From Candidatus Porisulfidus sp. TsSOB (GTDB lineage Bacteria; Pseudomonadota; Gammaproteobacteria; Poriferisulfidales; Poriferisulfidaceae), in contig MRSX01000007.1 of NCBI GenBank assembly GCA_002631715.1, positions 1-64,000 of the forward strand: 64,000 nt of DNA, read 5' to 3'. Both the position numbers and the translations under genes were made by a program. This document shows, one piece after another, positions 1 through 10,628 of this stretch. Each line of letters opens with the position of its first letter. Within the stretch, counting starts at the first letter, position 1. The notes below the pieces were generated by a model, which had not been told where the DNA came from, searched no databases, and was given only the letters and a program-made list of their open reading frames with translations.

Positions 1-1
1 T

Positions 2-2263
2 GCTTCTTTGCGGCTCGGGGGCGGAAGCGCCGTTGCCGCTTTCGTTCTGGGCCTCGCAATGTCTGGATTCGGAAGCGAGGCACAGGCTGACAACCATATT
101 CAGGTTTCCGGGTGTGCCGGCACCGAGGGAACACACTACTTTGCGGAAGACCACCTGGTCTATTGTTCTTCGGCCGCTACCGATACCGACATCGGTATCG
201 ACCTGAAAGACGCCACTATCTCGCTGCCGACGAATTTTGCGGGCTGGCACGGTGTTTGGGGCTACCACACCGGCACTGGTGACATCAACATCAAGGCCGA
301 AGGCGGCTCGGTCACAACCTTGATCGACACTGCCAGCGGCATTTTTGGCTACCATACTGGCACCGGCGACATCAGCATCAAGGTCCAGGATGGCACCTTT
401 TCGACCTCGGGTGCCAATGCCTACAACATTTACGGCCTGCATCATGGCGCCGGCGGTATCAGCATTAATGTCCGAGGCAGCACCCTCAAGACCTCGGGCA
501 CCAACGCTTACGGCATTACAGGCTGGCACGCGGGCACCGGTGACATCAGCATCGATGTCCAAGACAGCATCCTCAAGACCTCGAGCGACGGTATTTATAC
601 CCTACACCAAGGCACTGAGGGCAACATTCGCATTGATGCTCAAAACAACACCATCACAACCTCGGGCTACGAGGGCCACGGCATTTCAACTTGGCACCAG
701 AACGCCGGTGATATCAGCATTGATGCTCAAAACAACACCATCACGACCTCGGGCGACAGGGCTTACGGCATTTTAGGTCGGCACCAGGGCACCGGTGACA
801 TCAGCATCAACATTCGAGACAGCACCTTCCGGACCTCGGGCACCGACGCCTATGGCATTTACGGCCTGCACCAGGGTACTGGCAGTGTCAACGTCCAGAT
901 GCAGGGTGGGTCCATTCATGCTTCCGGTCTGGATTCGTATGGAATCGCAGTTGGCAGCCGTGCTGCCAATGGCGTCGTGCGGGGCTCCGTCGGGTTTGAC
1001 GCAGAGGGCTACCGCCGGCAGAGCGTGACGGTCAACGGCGTGGTGCGCGGCGGTTCGGGCAAGGGGGCAGGGGTATTCTTGGCTGGAGGCGGTCGGGTGG
1101 TGGTCGGCCCGAACGGGCGCCTCGGCGCGGCTTCCGGGATTGCGATCCGGGCGGCTGGGCTTGGACCGCAGGGCGAACTCGGTCCCCTGAGCGTGGACTT
1201 CCGGCTCGACGGACGTTCTATACGGGGGGCGATGGGCAGCGGACGGATCGTGAACCAAGACGGGTCCATCCGGCTGATGGTCAACGGAGTGGTGGTGTCT
1301 GACGGCGCGATGGGCGCAGCCAGAGACTGGGTGCCGAACGGAGCCTGGGACGTGAGAGCGCGGACGGCAGCAAAGGGCGACACCAGGATAGAAGAGACCT
1401 ACGCGCCACGCGCAGCATTGTACGAGAGTCTGCCGGGGCTGCTGCTGCGACTGGACGCTGGGACGCCCGTGCGACGACCGGAGGAGCCAGCATGGGCGCG
1501 GTTCGAGTACGGCACGGGCAGCGACGACCCGAAGCACTCGCAGGTCGGGGCGAGTTACGACTTTAACCGCATGGACATGACGGCGGGGGTCAGCCGGAAC
1601 TGGGGGAACGGCCTAGGCGGCTCGCTATGGCTACGCCGCGTGCACGGCGAGATGAAAGCGGACGTACCGGCCGGACCGGGCGAGATGGAACTGCACGGCG
1701 TAGGAGCCGGAATAGCAGCGCACTGGCGCGAGGTCGACGGTCTAGAGATCTCCGGGGAGCTGTCGCTGACCGACTTCGACGTGGATGCGACATCGTCGCG
1801 ACACGGCGGGCTGGCGGAAGACACCGGGGCAGATCTGTGGCAGGTGCGGCTGGCGGCGGAGTACCGGCTGGAGCAGGCAGAAGGCCTGGCGCTGTTCCCA
1901 CGCGTGTGGGCGTGGCATGCGAAGGCAGAGATCGACGGCTTCACCGACGCGGTGGGGGCGCGGGTGAGCGCGGACGAGTCGCGCACGGCGGTCGGGCTGG
2001 GGCTGCGGGCGGAAATGACGCAAACGGAGTCCTTGCTGTACGGCTCGCTGGACGTGGAGAGTCTGATCGGAGGCGAAGAGACGGTGACGGCGGTGTCGCT
2101 GGGTCAGCTGGCCTCGGAGTCGGAACGCACGCGGGTGCTGGTCGGCGCGGGCGGGCGCTGGCAGGGTCAGCGGGTAACGTTGCAGGGCGGATTGCGGCTG
2201 GCCGATCCGGGCGGCAAAAACCAAGAGGTCTCCATCTCGTTCTCGCTCGGCGGAAGCTTCTAG
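2..2263 (+). CDS. Autotransporter with N-terminal repeats and C-terminal beta-barrel (5' end at window edge)
   Basis: This is a type Va secretion protein: a passenger domain exported through its own outer-membrane barrel. The reading frame is open to the window edge. A TTG at base 8 could be the start, but the first visible residues already resemble a signal peptide (hydrophobic core, cleavage near SEAQA), so a few codons may lie outside. Residues about 90-320 hold eight imperfect repeats of about 30 residues built around GTGDISI, a TSG turn and AYGI-GLH-G, as in beta-helical passengers. Residues about 485-751 match an autotransporter barrel (FEYG, WLRR, GVGAG) and end in the terminal F expected for BAM recognition. 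The ligand is unknown. The repeats could vary in number by recombination. Confidence 0.85.
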   Translation, partial: ASLRLGGGSAVAAFVLGLAMSGFGSEAQADNHIQVSGCAGTEGTHYFAEDHLVYCSSAATDTDIGIDLKDATISLPTNFAGWHGVWGYHTGTGDINIKAEGGSVTTLIDTASGIFGYHTGTGDISIKVQDGTFSTSGANAYNIYGLHHGAGGISINVRGSTLKTSGTNAYGITGWHAGTGDISIDVQDSILKTSSDGIYTLHQGTEGNIRIDAQNNTITTSGYEGHGISTWHQNAGDISIDAQNNTITTSGDRAYGILGRHQGTGDISINIRDSTFRTSGTDAYGIYGLHQGTGSVNVQMQGGSIHASGLDSYGIAVGSRAANGVVRGSVGFDAEGYRRQSVTVNGVVRGGSGKGAGVFLAGGGRVVVGPNGRLGAASGIAIRAAGLGPQGELGPLSVDFRLDGRSIRGAMGSGRIVNQDGSIRLMVNGVVVSDGAMGAARDWVPNGAWDVRARTAAKGDTRIEETYAPRAALYESLPGLLLRLDAGTPVRRPEEPAWARFEYGTGSDDPKHSQVGASYDFNRMDMTAGVSRNWGNGLGGSLWLRRVHGEMKADVPAGPGEMELHGVGAGIAAHWREVDGLEISGELSLTDFDVDATSSRHGGLAEDTGADLWQVRLAAEYRLEQAEGLALFPRVWAWHAKAEIDGFTDAVGARVSADESRTAVGLGLRAEMTQTESLLYGSLDVESLIGGEETVTAVSLGQLASESERTRVLVGAGGRWQGQRVTLQGGLRLADPGGKNQEVSISFSLGGSF
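283..950 (+). repeat. In-frame ~90-bp tandem repeats of the autotransporter passenger
   Basis: About eight diverged units of roughly 90 bp encode the GTGDISI/TSG-AYGI repeats. Short blocks such as ggcaccggtgacatcagcat recur nearly unchanged between units, and the block coding for DAQNNTITTSG occurs twice in succession. This pattern fits repeat expansion within a beta-helix-type passenger. Confidence 0.7.
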
Positions 2264-2438
2264 ACCCGCATCGGCACAAAGCGCGTCAAGAAGCTAGACG
2301 GGAGGACATCCACGGTCGGGTTCGACCGCATAAAAATTTCGGGCAAAACCAGTGTGCCCCAAACCCGCGCAACTCTGCGGGAATGGTAGACAGGTGTGAT
2401 ATGCTTGAAACCCCTTTTTCTGAAGTCATACACAGAAG

Positions 2439-2921
2439 ATGACGCGGAAACCGGTTGCGGAAGGCAACAAGGCTCCAGACTTCGAACTGACGGCGACGGG
2501 CGGCAAATCCATACGCCTGTCCGAACTCCGGGGCCGCCCCGTGGTGGTGTATTTCTATCCCAAGGACAACACGCCCGGCTGCACCGCCGAGGGCCAGGAC
2601 TTCCGCGACCTGTACCCGCGCTTCCGGCGACGCCGGACCGTCATCTTCGGCATTTCCCGCGACACGCTCAAGATGCACGAGAACTTCAAGGCCAAACACA
2701 AGTTCCCGTTCCAGCTCCTGTCCGACCCGGACGAAGTCGCCTGCAAGCGCTACGACGTCATCAAGATGAAGAACATGTACGGGCGGAAAGTCCGCGGCAT
2801 CGAGCGCAGCACCTTCCTGATCGACCCGGAGGGCGTCGTGCGCCGCGTCTGGCGCAAGGTCCGGGTGCCCGAGCACGCGGCGGAAGTGCTGGCGGCAGTC
2901 GCCGACCTGCCGAAAGCCTGA
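2439..2921 (+). CDS. bcp: Thiol peroxidase, Bcp/PrxQ-type peroxiredoxin
   Basis: A peroxiredoxin that reduces hydrogen peroxide and organic hydroperoxides in the cytoplasm, normally recycled by thioredoxin. The 160-residue length is typical. The catalytic motif is PKDNTPGCT with the peroxidatic cysteine at C48. The resolving cysteine that E. coli Bcp has five residues later is Q53 here. A second cysteine exists at C102 (EVACKRYDV), a position also cysteine in other Bcp proteins, so the enzyme is either 1-Cys or uses C102. The start ATG is preceded only by a weak AGAAG ribosome site. It stands alone between the autotransporter and a convergent permease gene. Confidence 0.92.
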   Translation: MTRKPVAEGNKAPDFELTATGGKSIRLSELRGRPVVVYFYPKDNTPGCTAEGQDFRDLYPRFRRRRTVIFGISRDTLKMHENFKAKHKFPFQLLSDPDEVACKRYDVIKMKNMYGRKVRGIERSTFLIDPEGVVRRVWRKVRVPEHAAEVLAAVADLPKA

Positions 2922-2928
2922 TTTTCCC

Positions 2929-3984
2929 CTAGTCCGGCGCGGCGCGCGGCCAACTGCGCAACACCACGTCGATCAGCGAGGCCAAGGGGATAGCGAACAG
3001 CACGCCCCACACGCCCCAGAACCCGCCGAACACCAGGATCGCGGTCAGGATGGCGGCCGGATGGAGGTTGACAGCCTCCGAGAACAACAGCGGCACCAGC
3101 AGGTTTCCGTCCAGGAACTGGATTACGAGATAAGCCAGCATCAGGTAGGCGAACTCCGGGCTCAGGCCCCACTGGAAGGCGGCAACCAGCATAACCGGGA
3201 CCGTCACCACCACCGCGCCCACGTACGGGATGATGACCGACAGTCCGACCAGGAACGACAGCAGCAGCGCATACTGCAGGCCGAACAGCGCGAACGCGAA
3301 GAACGTCGCGACCCAGACCACCCCGATCTCGATCAGTTTGCCGCGGAGATACTGCGACACCTTCAGATCCATTTCGCCCCAGACCTGGGAACTGAGCGAC
3401 TGCGGCGCCGGCAGGTAGGTCTTGGCCCAATCCAGAATCCGCCGCTTGTCCTTGAGCAGGAAGAACACCAGGATCGGCACGACAACCGTGTACACCACGA
3501 TCGACAGCACGTCCACCACCGTGTCCAGGGAAAAGCGGATGATCTCGTCCGCGAACGCCAGCACCTCCACCCGAACCGCCGTCAGGATCTGTTCCACCTG
3601 AATCGGGCTGACCAACTCCGGATAAAGGTCTGGAAGCGACTCGACCCAACGCTGCCCTGCCGCGACCATGCTCGGCAGCCGCGCCGCGAGATCCACGATC
3701 TGTTCCGACAGCAGCGGTACCAAGCGCAACAGCAACAGCAGCAGGGTCGCCACGAACAGGACGTAGACCAGAAGGAAAGAAAACAACCGCGGCATCCGAG
3801 TTTCTTCCAGCGCGCGGATCAACCCTTCGAGGATGTAGGCCAGAAGGACGCTGACCAGAAGCGGCGCCAGGATATCGCCGATAAACAGGGCCAGGGCCAG
3901 CCCCAGGCCGATCAGCAGCAGCAAAGTGAGCTGCTGCGGGTCCGAGAAATGCCGCCCGTACCATTCGCGGAACAACTTGATCAC
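2929..3984 (-). CDS. AI-2E family (PerM-like) transporter
   Basis: An inner-membrane protein of the AI-2 exporter/PerM family, with about eight hydrophobic segments and the family's C-terminal region (IPYVGAVVVTVPV, FLDGNLLVPLLFSEAVNLHP). The substrate cannot be told from sequence; some family members act as Na+/H+ antiporters and others export AI-2. The chosen start is GTG at 3984, whose GTGA overlaps the stop of the upstream LysR gene by 4 bp, giving 351 residues. A longer frame reading upstream would add a proline-rich shadow of the LysR gene. The overlap implies translational coupling and co-transcription with the regulator. Confidence 0.85.
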   Translation of the reverse strand: MIKLFREWYGRHFSDPQQLTLLLLIGLGLALALFIGDILAPLLVSVLLAYILEGLIRALEETRMPRLFSFLLVYVLFVATLLLLLLRLVPLLSEQIVDLAARLPSMVAAGQRWVESLPDLYPELVSPIQVEQILTAVRVEVLAFADEIIRFSLDTVVDVLSIVVYTVVVPILVFFLLKDKRRILDWAKTYLPAPQSLSSQVWGEMDLKVSQYLRGKLIEIGVVWVATFFAFALFGLQYALLLSFLVGLSVIIPYVGAVVVTVPVMLVAAFQWGLSPEFAYLMLAYLVIQFLDGNLLVPLLFSEAVNLHPAAILTAILVFGGFWGVWGVLFAIPLASLIDVVLRSWPRAAPD

Positions 3985-4892
3985 GCGGCTGCCTCCGGCG
4001 CGGCGGCGTAGAAGTCCATGGCGAAATCCCGCAAAGCCTCCACGGTCGGGGGGCGGTGCGGTTGGCGCAGGCTGACCAGGGACAGCTGGCGGGTCAGCGC
4101 CGGGGTTAGGGAAGCGCAACTCAGGGTGTGCAGCTGCAACTCCTTGTGAATAGTCTCGCGCGAGAGAATCGACACGCCCATGCCGGACTCCACCGCAGCT
4201 TTAATCGCCTCCAGGCCGCCGAGTTCCATCACGATATCTATGCGGTCGACGCCGATGCGCTGGTTTTCCAGGTAATTCATGATGACCTTGCGGGTCCCGG
4301 ACCCTTCCTCGCGCATGACGAACGGGTGCTGCAGAACCTGGCTGATGCGCACCGGCGCGCTGTGCAGGAGCGGATGCTTGGGCGGCGCGATCGCCACCAG
4401 TTCGTCCATCTTGCACATCTCCACCAGCAAGGGCTTGTTGTTCACCGGCCCTTCTACGATGCCGAGGTCGGCCGTGCCTTTCTCCACCATCGTCGCCACC
4501 CCTTCGGTGTTCGAGACCTTCAGGCGCAACACCATTTCCGGGTGGTGCGCACGGAACTCGCGCAGCATCCGCGGCAGCATGTACACCGCGATGGTGTTGC
4601 TCGCGCCAATCGTGACCGGCCCGGTCAGGTCGCCGGCGATGCGATTCATCTCGGTTTCCAGCTCGTTGTACAGTTCGAAGATCTGGCGTGCGTATTCGTA
4701 CACCTTGGCGCCGGATTCGGTCAGCGTGATGCGATTGTGCGTGCGATCGAACAGGCGCGTCTTGTAGTAATCCTCCAGTTGCCGGATCTGGAACGTCACC
4801 GCCGGCTGGGTCAGGTGCAGGACTTTGGCCGCCTTGGTGAAACTCAGCAGCCGGGCCACCGTATAGAAGGCTTTCAGGCGCCGGTCGGACAT
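3981..4892 (-). CDS. LysR-family transcriptional regulator
   Basis: A LysR-type DNA-binding regulator. Residues 1-60 form the winged helix ([39 protein letters not shown]); the rest is the periplasmic-binding-protein-like effector domain ([18 protein letters not shown]). It resembles the CysB/CbbR/YeiE branch. The ATG at 4892 is preferred over a TTG at 4922 because homologues begin near MSDRRLKAF. It is divergent from proS and overlaps the AI-2E transporter downstream by 4 bp, so it may control that gene or carbon or sulfur genes elsewhere. The effector is unknown. Confidence 0.88.
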   Translation of the reverse strand: MSDRRLKAFYTVARLLSFTKAAKVLHLTQPAVTFQIRQLEDYYKTRLFDRTHNRITLTESGAKVYEYARQIFELYNELETEMNRIAGDLTGPVTIGASNTIAVYMLPRMLREFRAHHPEMVLRLKVSNTEGVATMVEKGTADLGIVEGPVNNKPLLVEMCKMDELVAIAPPKHPLLHSAPVRISQVLQHPFVMREEGSGTRKVIMNYLENQRIGVDRIDIVMELGGLEAIKAAVESGMGVSILSRETIHKELQLHTLSCASLTPALTRQLSLVSLRQPHRPPTVEALRDFAMDFYAAAPEAAA

Positions 4893-5002
4893 CGCAGGTG
4901 CGCGCTCATGAGATTCCTGCAAGTATACACCGCAGATACGACGCGGGCGTGTCGCGCCGGAAGGCGGGTTTTTGTAAGATGGGCGCGCCCGACCATCCGA
5001 CC

Positions 5003-6721
5003 ATGCGCCTGTCCCAACTGCCCCTGACCACGCTCAAGGAGACCCCGGCCGACGCCGAGGTCGTGAGCCACCAGTTGATGCTGCGCGCCGGCCTCATCCG
5101 GATGCTGGCCGCCGGGCTGTACAGCTGGATGCCCTTCGGCCTGAAAGTTGCGCGCAAAGTCGAAACCATCGTGCGCGAGGAAATGGACCGCAGCGGTGCC
5201 GTGGAATTGCTGATGCCGGCCGTGCAACCGGCGGAACTGTGGCACGAATCCGGGCGCTGGGAGCAGTACGGGCCGGAACTGCTGCGCTTCGCCGACCGCC
5301 ACGAACGGGAATTCTGCTTCGGCCCGACCCACGAGGAAGTCATCACCGACATCGCGCGGCGCGAACTCAAGAGCTACCGCCAACTGCCGGTGAACTACTA
5401 CCAGATCCAGACCAAGTTCCGGGACGAGATCCGTCCCCGTTTCGGCGTGATGCGAGCCCGGGAATTCGTGATGAAGGACGCTTATTCGTTCCATCTCGAC
5501 TCGGCCAGCCTCGACGAAACCTACGAGGAGATGCGCCTCGCCTACTGCCGGATCTTCGACCGCCTGGGGCTCGAATACCGATACGTGCGGGCCGATTCGG
5601 GCGCGATCGGCGGCGCCCTGTCGCACGAATTCCACGTGTTGGCGGATTCCGGCGAGGACGAAATCGTGTATTCGGAGCAATCGGATTACGCGGCCAACGT
5701 GGAGCAGGCGCCTGCCCCGGCACCAGAGTCCCCGCGCGCCGAACCGACCCAAGAACTGCAGGAAGTGGACACCCCCGACCAGCGCACCATCGAGGAGGTC
5801 TCGGAGTTTCTCGGCACGCCGCCGGAACAGTCGGTCAAGACCTTGATCGTCCAGGGTGAGGAAGACGGCTCGCTGGTCGCGCTCATCCTGCGCGGCGATC
5901 ATCGCCTGAATGCAGTGAAGGCTGCCAAGATCGAAGGCATCCGGAGTCCATTGTGCTTCGCCGACGAGGCGCAGGTTCGCGAGAAGCTCGGCTGCCCAGT
6001 CGGCTCGCTGGGACCGGCCGGACTTGATCTCCCGCTATACGTCGACGCCAGTGCCGCCGTACTGTCGGACTTCGTGTGCGGCGCGAACCGTGAAGGCGTG
6101 CACTACACCGGGGTCAACTGGGGGCGCGATGCGAATCCGGAGCAGGTCTGCGACATCCGCAACCTGGAGGACGGGGAACCGAGCCCGGACGGCAGCGGCC
6201 CCGTTCGCAGCGCGCGAGGCATCGAAGTCGGACACATCTTCCAGCTCGGCGACAAGTACAGCCAAGCCATGAACTGCACCGTGCTGAACCCCGACGGCAA
6301 GGAGCAGGTCGTCACGATGGGTTGTTACGGGATCGGCATCACCCGAATCGTGGCTGCCGCCATCGAACAGAACCACGATGAACAGGGCATCATCTGGCCG
6401 GACGCGATGGCGCCTTTTTCTGTCTTGCTGTGCCCGATCGGCGCCGACCGCGACGACACGGTCCGCACCACTGCCGAAACCCTCTACCAGCAGTGCCAAG
6501 AGGCCGGAATCGAGGTCCTGATGGACGACCGCGACCTTCGCCCGGGCGTGATGTTCGCCGAGGCGGACTTGGTCGGTATCCCGCACCGGGTCGTTATCAG
6601 CCCGCGCACGCTCGAACAGGGACGGCTGGAATACCGCCACCGGCGCAACCTCGACGAGGCGGAAGATGTGGCGGCAGATGGACTGCTGGAGTTCCTGCAG
6701 GCGAGAATTACGCCGAGCTGA
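5003..6721 (+). CDS. proS: Prolyl-tRNA synthetase (bacterial type, with editing domain)
   Basis: Charges tRNA-Pro with proline. The class II core motifs are visible: motif 2 ([21 protein letters not shown] region), motif 3 near [13 protein letters not shown], and between them the YbaK-like INS editing domain that clears mischarged Ala-tRNA-Pro. The C-terminal anticodon-binding domain follows. Starting at ATG 5003 ([20 protein letters not shown]) gives 572 residues, the same as the E. coli enzyme, and matches the conserved N-terminus; ATGs at 4979 and 4898 would add non-conserved residues. Its 3' end overlaps convergent clpB by 14 bp. Confidence 0.97.
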   Translation: MRLSQLPLTTLKETPADAEVVSHQLMLRAGLIRMLAAGLYSWMPFGLKVARKVETIVREEMDRSGAVELLMPAVQPAELWHESGRWEQYGPELLRFADRHEREFCFGPTHEEVITDIARRELKSYRQLPVNYYQIQTKFRDEIRPRFGVMRAREFVMKDAYSFHLDSASLDETYEEMRLAYCRIFDRLGLEYRYVRADSGAIGGALSHEFHVLADSGEDEIVYSEQSDYAANVEQAPAPAPESPRAEPTQELQEVDTPDQRTIEEVSEFLGTPPEQSVKTLIVQGEEDGSLVALILRGDHRLNAVKAAKIEGIRSPLCFADEAQVREKLGCPVGSLGPAGLDLPLYVDASAAVLSDFVCGANREGVHYTGVNWGRDANPEQVCDIRNLEDGEPSPDGSGPVRSARGIEVGHIFQLGDKYSQAMNCTVLNPDGKEQVVTMGCYGIGITRIVAAAIEQNHDEQGIIWPDAMAPFSVLLCPIGADRDDTVRTTAETLYQQCQEAGIEVLMDDRDLRPGVMFAEADLVGIPHRVVISPRTLEQGRLEYRHRRNLDEAEDVAADGLLEFLQARITPS

Positions 6722-9281
6722 AGCGCAGGCCCCCTTCTCCGCATTCCACCCGGACCGTCTGGCCGGGCAAAAATTTCCCCTCCAGAAGCGCCTGAGCCAA
6801 CGGGTTCTCCAAGTCGTTGCGCAGCACCCGGCGCAGGGGCCGTGCGCCGTAGTCCGGATCGTAGCCGGCATTGCCGACGAACTCGACCGCCTCGTCCGAC
6901 AATTCCAACACCAGGTTCCGCTCGGCCAGGCGCTGCCTGAGCCGTTCGACCTGGATGCGGACGATCGCCTGGATCTGGTCGCGCTGCAGCGCCCGGAACA
7001 CCAGCACTTCGTCGATCCGGTTGATGAATTCCGGACGAAAATGCTCCGTCAGTTGCTCCTGCAACGCAAGCTTCAGGTCCTCGTGCGATTCGCGCGCCAT
7101 TTTCTGCACCGTGTCGCTGCCAAGGTTGGATGTCATCACCACCACCGCATTGGCAAAACTCACGGTGCGCCCATGGCCATCCGTCAAACGACCATCGTCG
7201 AGCAGCTGCAGCAGGACGTTAAACACGTCCGGGTGCGCCTTCTCGATCTCGTCGAGCAAGACCACCGTGAACGGGCGGCGGCGCACCGCCTCGGTCAACC
7301 GGCCGCCCTCCTCGTAGCCCACGTAGCCGGGCGGCGCGCCGATCAGCCGTGCCACGGAATGCTTTTCCATGAACTCCGACATGTCCACGCGCACCATCGC
7401 CGACTCCTGATCGAACAGGAATTCCGCCAGCGCCTTGCATAGTTCAGTCTTGCCCACGCCGGTCGGCCCCAAGAACAGGAAAGACCCAATCGGGCGACCC
7501 AGGTCGGTCAGCCCGGAACGGGAGCGCCGGATCGCATGGCAGACCGCGGATACGGCCTCGTCCTGACCGACCACCCGCCGGTGCAACGCCTCCTCCATGC
7601 GCAACAGCCGCTCTTTCTCCCCCTCCAGCATCCGGGACACCGGGATGCCAGTCGCACGCGCCACCACCTCGGCGATTTCCTCTTCGGTGACGATGTCCTG
7701 GAACAGGGTTGCCTGCGGCTTCTCCGAGTCGTGCGCCTGCTCCAGCTGGCGCTGAAGGTCCGGGATGATCCCGTGCTGCAATTCCGCGGCGCGCTCCAGG
7801 TCGTTCTCGCGCCGTGCCCGGTCCATTTCAAGCCGCGCCTGGTCCAACTCCTTCTTGAGCCGGGCGGTATCGCTGACCGCGGATTTCTCGGCTTTCCAGA
7901 CCTCCTCCAGATCGGCATATTCCTTCTCCAGGCGCTCCAACTCTTCTTCCAGCACCTTCAGCCGCTCGCGGGAGGCCGGGTCGTCTTCCTTGCGCAGTGC
8001 CTGACGTTCGATCTTGAGCTGGATCATGCGCCGATCCAGGCGGTCCATCTCTTCCGGCATGGACTCGACCTCCATGCGAATGCGCGAGGCCGCCTCGTCG
8101 ACCAGATCGATCGCCTTGTCCGGCAGGCGACGGTCGGTCAGGTAGCGCGCCGACAGGGTGGCGGCGGCGACCAGCGCCGGATCCGTGATTTCGATCCCGT
8201 GGTGAACCTCGTAGCGCTCCTTGATTCCGCGCAGGATCGCGATGGTGTCTTCCACGCTTGGTTCGTCGACCAGGATCTTCTGGAAGCGGCGTTCCAGCGC
8301 CGCGTCCTTCTCCAGGTTCTCGCGGTATTCGTCCAGGGTGGTGGCACCGATGCAGTGCAGTTCGCCGCGTGCCAGCGCCGGTTTAAGCATGTTGCCGGCG
8401 TCCATCGAGCCTTCCGCCCGCCCGGCGCCGACCAGGGTGTGTAGTTCATCGATGAACAGGATGACTTCGTCTTCCTGCTGCGCCAGTTCCTTGAGAACCG
8501 CCTTGAGCCGCTCTTCGAATTCACCGCGGAACTTGGTGCCGGCGACCAACGCCGCCATGTCCAGCGCCAACACCCGCCGGTTGCGCAGGCTCTCCGGCAC
8601 CTCGCCGTTGACGATGCGCAGCGCCAGCCCCTCGACGATCGCGGTCTTGCCGACGCCGGCCTCCCCAATCAACACCGGATTGTTCTTGGTGCGTCGTTGC
8701 AGGATCTGGATCGCGCGCCGGATTTCCTCGTCGCGGCCAATGATCGGGTCGATCTTGCCCTGCTCCGCACGGTGGGTCAGGTCATCCGTGTACTTCTCCA
8801 GCGCTTGGCGGTGCTGCTCGGCATTCGGGTCCGTAACCGGCTCGTCACCCTGCAACTGGGCAATCGCCTGTATCAAGCGTTCGGCATCCAGGCCGCACTC
8901 GCGCAGCAGTTTCCCGATCTCTCCCCGGTCCTGCTGTGCCGCAAGCAGGAACAGTTCGGAAGCGATGTACTGATCGCCGCGGTCCTGTGCAAGCTTGTCG
9001 CAGACATTGAGGATGCGCTGCAGGTCGGAAGAGAACCGCACTTCGCCTTTCTCGCCGGTTACCTGCGGAAGAGCGTCGAGTCGCCGGGCCAAGCCGTCGC
9101 GCAGGCGATTCAGGTCGGCCCCCGCCCCGCGCAGCAGCGAGCTGGCTGCCGTCGCCGGCTGCTCAAGCAGGGCCGTCATCAGGTGCGCCGGGTCGATCTC
9201 CGGGTTGTCCCGGCCAACCGCCAACGACTGCGCCTCCAGCAGCGCCTGCTGGAACGGCTGGGTCAACTTGTCCACTCTCAT
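6708..9281 (-). CDS. clpB: ATP-dependent disaggregase ClpB
   Basis: A hexameric AAA+ chaperone that pulls proteins from aggregates together with DnaK. The 857 residues show the N-domain, a first Walker A (GEAGVGKTA) near residue 205, the coiled-coil M-domain around 410-525, and a second Walker A (GPTGVGKTE) near 608, followed by the D2 small domain. Both Walker B segments are present ([21 protein letters not shown]). The start ATG has a GGGGGAGAG ribosome site. A sigma-32-type promoter lies just upstream, fitting heat-shock control. The gene is convergent with proS and divergent from sat. Confidence 0.97.
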   Translation of the reverse strand: MRVDKLTQPFQQALLEAQSLAVGRDNPEIDPAHLMTALLEQPATAASSLLRGAGADLNRLRDGLARRLDALPQVTGEKGEVRFSSDLQRILNVCDKLAQDRGDQYIASELFLLAAQQDRGEIGKLLRECGLDAERLIQAIAQLQGDEPVTDPNAEQHRQALEKYTDDLTHRAEQGKIDPIIGRDEEIRRAIQILQRRTKNNPVLIGEAGVGKTAIVEGLALRIVNGEVPESLRNRRVLALDMAALVAGTKFRGEFEERLKAVLKELAQQEDEVILFIDELHTLVGAGRAEGSMDAGNMLKPALARGELHCIGATTLDEYRENLEKDAALERRFQKILVDEPSVEDTIAILRGIKERYEVHHGIEITDPALVAAATLSARYLTDRRLPDKAIDLVDEAASRIRMEVESMPEEMDRLDRRMIQLKIERQALRKEDDPASRERLKVLEEELERLEKEYADLEEVWKAEKSAVSDTARLKKELDQARLEMDRARRENDLERAAELQHGIIPDLQRQLEQAHDSEKPQATLFQDIVTEEEIAEVVARATGIPVSRMLEGEKERLLRMEEALHRRVVGQDEAVSAVCHAIRRSRSGLTDLGRPIGSFLFLGPTGVGKTELCKALAEFLFDQESAMVRVDMSEFMEKHSVARLIGAPPGYVGYEEGGRLTEAVRRRPFTVVLLDEIEKAHPDVFNVLLQLLDDGRLTDGHGRTVSFANAVVVMTSNLGSDTVQKMARESHEDLKLALQEQLTEHFRPEFINRIDEVLVFRALQRDQIQAIVRIQVERLRQRLAERNLVLELSDEAVEFVGNAGYDPDYGARPLRRVLRNDLENPLAQALLEGKFLPGQTVRVECGEGGLRFSSA

Positions 9282-9310
9282 TTTTCGGTTGCTCTTCTCT
9301 CCCCCTTGTT

Positions 9311-9340
9311 AAATGGGGGGCTGGGCGGCTGATTTCAAAG
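9311..9340 (-). promoter_or_regulatory. Sigma-32 (heat-shock) promoter of clpB
   Basis: On the minus strand CTTTGAAA (9333-9340) is followed after 14 nt by CCCCATTT (9311-9318). This matches the RpoH consensus (CTTGAAA, 13-15 nt, CCCCATNT) closely, and it sits about 30 bases upstream of the clpB start. Confidence 0.8.
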
Positions 9341-9443
9341 GGTCGCTCCTCCCGCTGCCGCGGCCCGCAGTCCGAAAAATGGACCCTAGAGCCGAAAGAA
9401 ATCGTCCATCGGTAAAATAGTTTCCTTTTCACGGACGATACCG

Positions 9444-10628
9444 ATGATCAACCCCTATGCCAGCGAGCAACTGACCCCGCTCGCCGTCGAAGACGCCGGG
9501 CGCGCGGCCGCGCTTCGGGACGAAGCCGAATCCCTGCCCTCCCTGCTGCTCAACTCCGCTGCTGTCTCCAACGCCGTCATGATGGCCGGCGGATACTTCA
9601 CCCCGCTGACCGGATACATGAATGCCGCGGACGCCCTGCGCATCGGCCGCGAGATGCACACCGAGTCCGACCTGTTCTGGCCGGTGCCGATCCTCAACCA
9701 GACGCAGGACGCCAGCGCCATCGCGGGCGCGTCGCGAATCGCCCTGCGCGACTCCAACCGGGACGGCAACCCGGTGCTGGCCATCCAGCAGGTCGAGGCA
9801 GTCGAAACCCTGTCCGAAGCCGACTTCGAACGCTTGGCCGACCAGATCTACCGGACCACCGACCCCGAGCATCCCGGCGTCAAAACCTTCCTGGACAATG
9901 GCCGCACGCTGGTCTCCGGGCCGATCGAAGTGCTGGACTACAGCTATTTTCCGGACGAGTTCGCCGGCACGTTTCGCACTGCGGTGCAGATCCGCGACGA
10001 AATCGCGGAGCGCGGCTGGAACCGCGTAGTCGCGTTCCAGACCCGCAACCCGATGCACCGCGCGCACGAGGAGCTGTGCAAGATTGCCAAGGAAACGGTT
10101 GGCGCCGACGGGGTGCTGGTCCATATGCTGCTCGGCCGCCTCAAGCCCGGCGACATCCCCGCCCACGTGCGCGACGCCGCCATCCGCAAGATGGTCGAAC
10201 TCTATTTCCCGCCCAACACGGTGATGATCACCGGCTACGGCTTCGACATGCTGTACGCCGGCCCGCGCGAGGCCGTGCTGCATGCCGTCTTTCGCCAGAA
10301 CGCCGGCTGCACGCACCTGATCGTCGGGCGCGACCATGCCGGGGTCGGCGACTACTACGGGGCGTTCGACGCGCAGACAATCTTCGACGAGGAGGTCCCG
10401 GAAGGCGCGTTGGACATCGAGATCTTCCGCGCCGATCACACCGCCTACTCCAAGAAGCTCGACAAGGTGGTGATGATGCGCGACGCGCCGGATCATCAGA
10501 AGGAGGACTTCGTCCTGCTGTCCGGCACCCGGGTGCGGGAGATGCTGTCCAACGGCGAGGACCTGCCGCCTGAATTCGCGCGCCCGGAGATCGCCCGGAT
10601 CCTGATGGACTACTACCAATCTCTATGA
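9444..10628 (+). CDS. sat: ATP sulfurylase (sulfate adenylyltransferase), Sat type
   Basis: Interconverts ATP plus sulfate with APS plus pyrophosphate. The 394-residue single-chain form carries the HxxH nucleotidyl motif QTRNPMHRAH at residues 199-208 and GRDHAGVGDYYG near 300. It has no APS-kinase fusion. Chains of this form in sulfur-oxidising gammaproteobacteria usually run toward ATP, using APS from AprAB; that direction is inferred here because apr genes are not in the window. A TAAAAT box (9413-9418) precedes the start. The 3' end overlaps the next small gene through ATGA. Confidence 0.95.
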   Translation: MINPYASEQLTPLAVEDAGRAAALRDEAESLPSLLLNSAAVSNAVMMAGGYFTPLTGYMNAADALRIGREMHTESDLFWPVPILNQTQDASAIAGASRIALRDSNRDGNPVLAIQQVEAVETLSEADFERLADQIYRTTDPEHPGVKTFLDNGRTLVSGPIEVLDYSYFPDEFAGTFRTAVQIRDEIAERGWNRVVAFQTRNPMHRAHEELCKIAKETVGADGVLVHMLLGRLKPGDIPAHVRDAAIRKMVELYFPPNTVMITGYGFDMLYAGPREAVLHAVFRQNAGCTHLIVGRDHAGVGDYYGAFDAQTIFDEEVPEGALDIEIFRADHTAYSKKLDKVVMMRDAPDHQKEDFVLLSGTRVREMLSNGEDLPPEFARPEIARILMDYYQSL

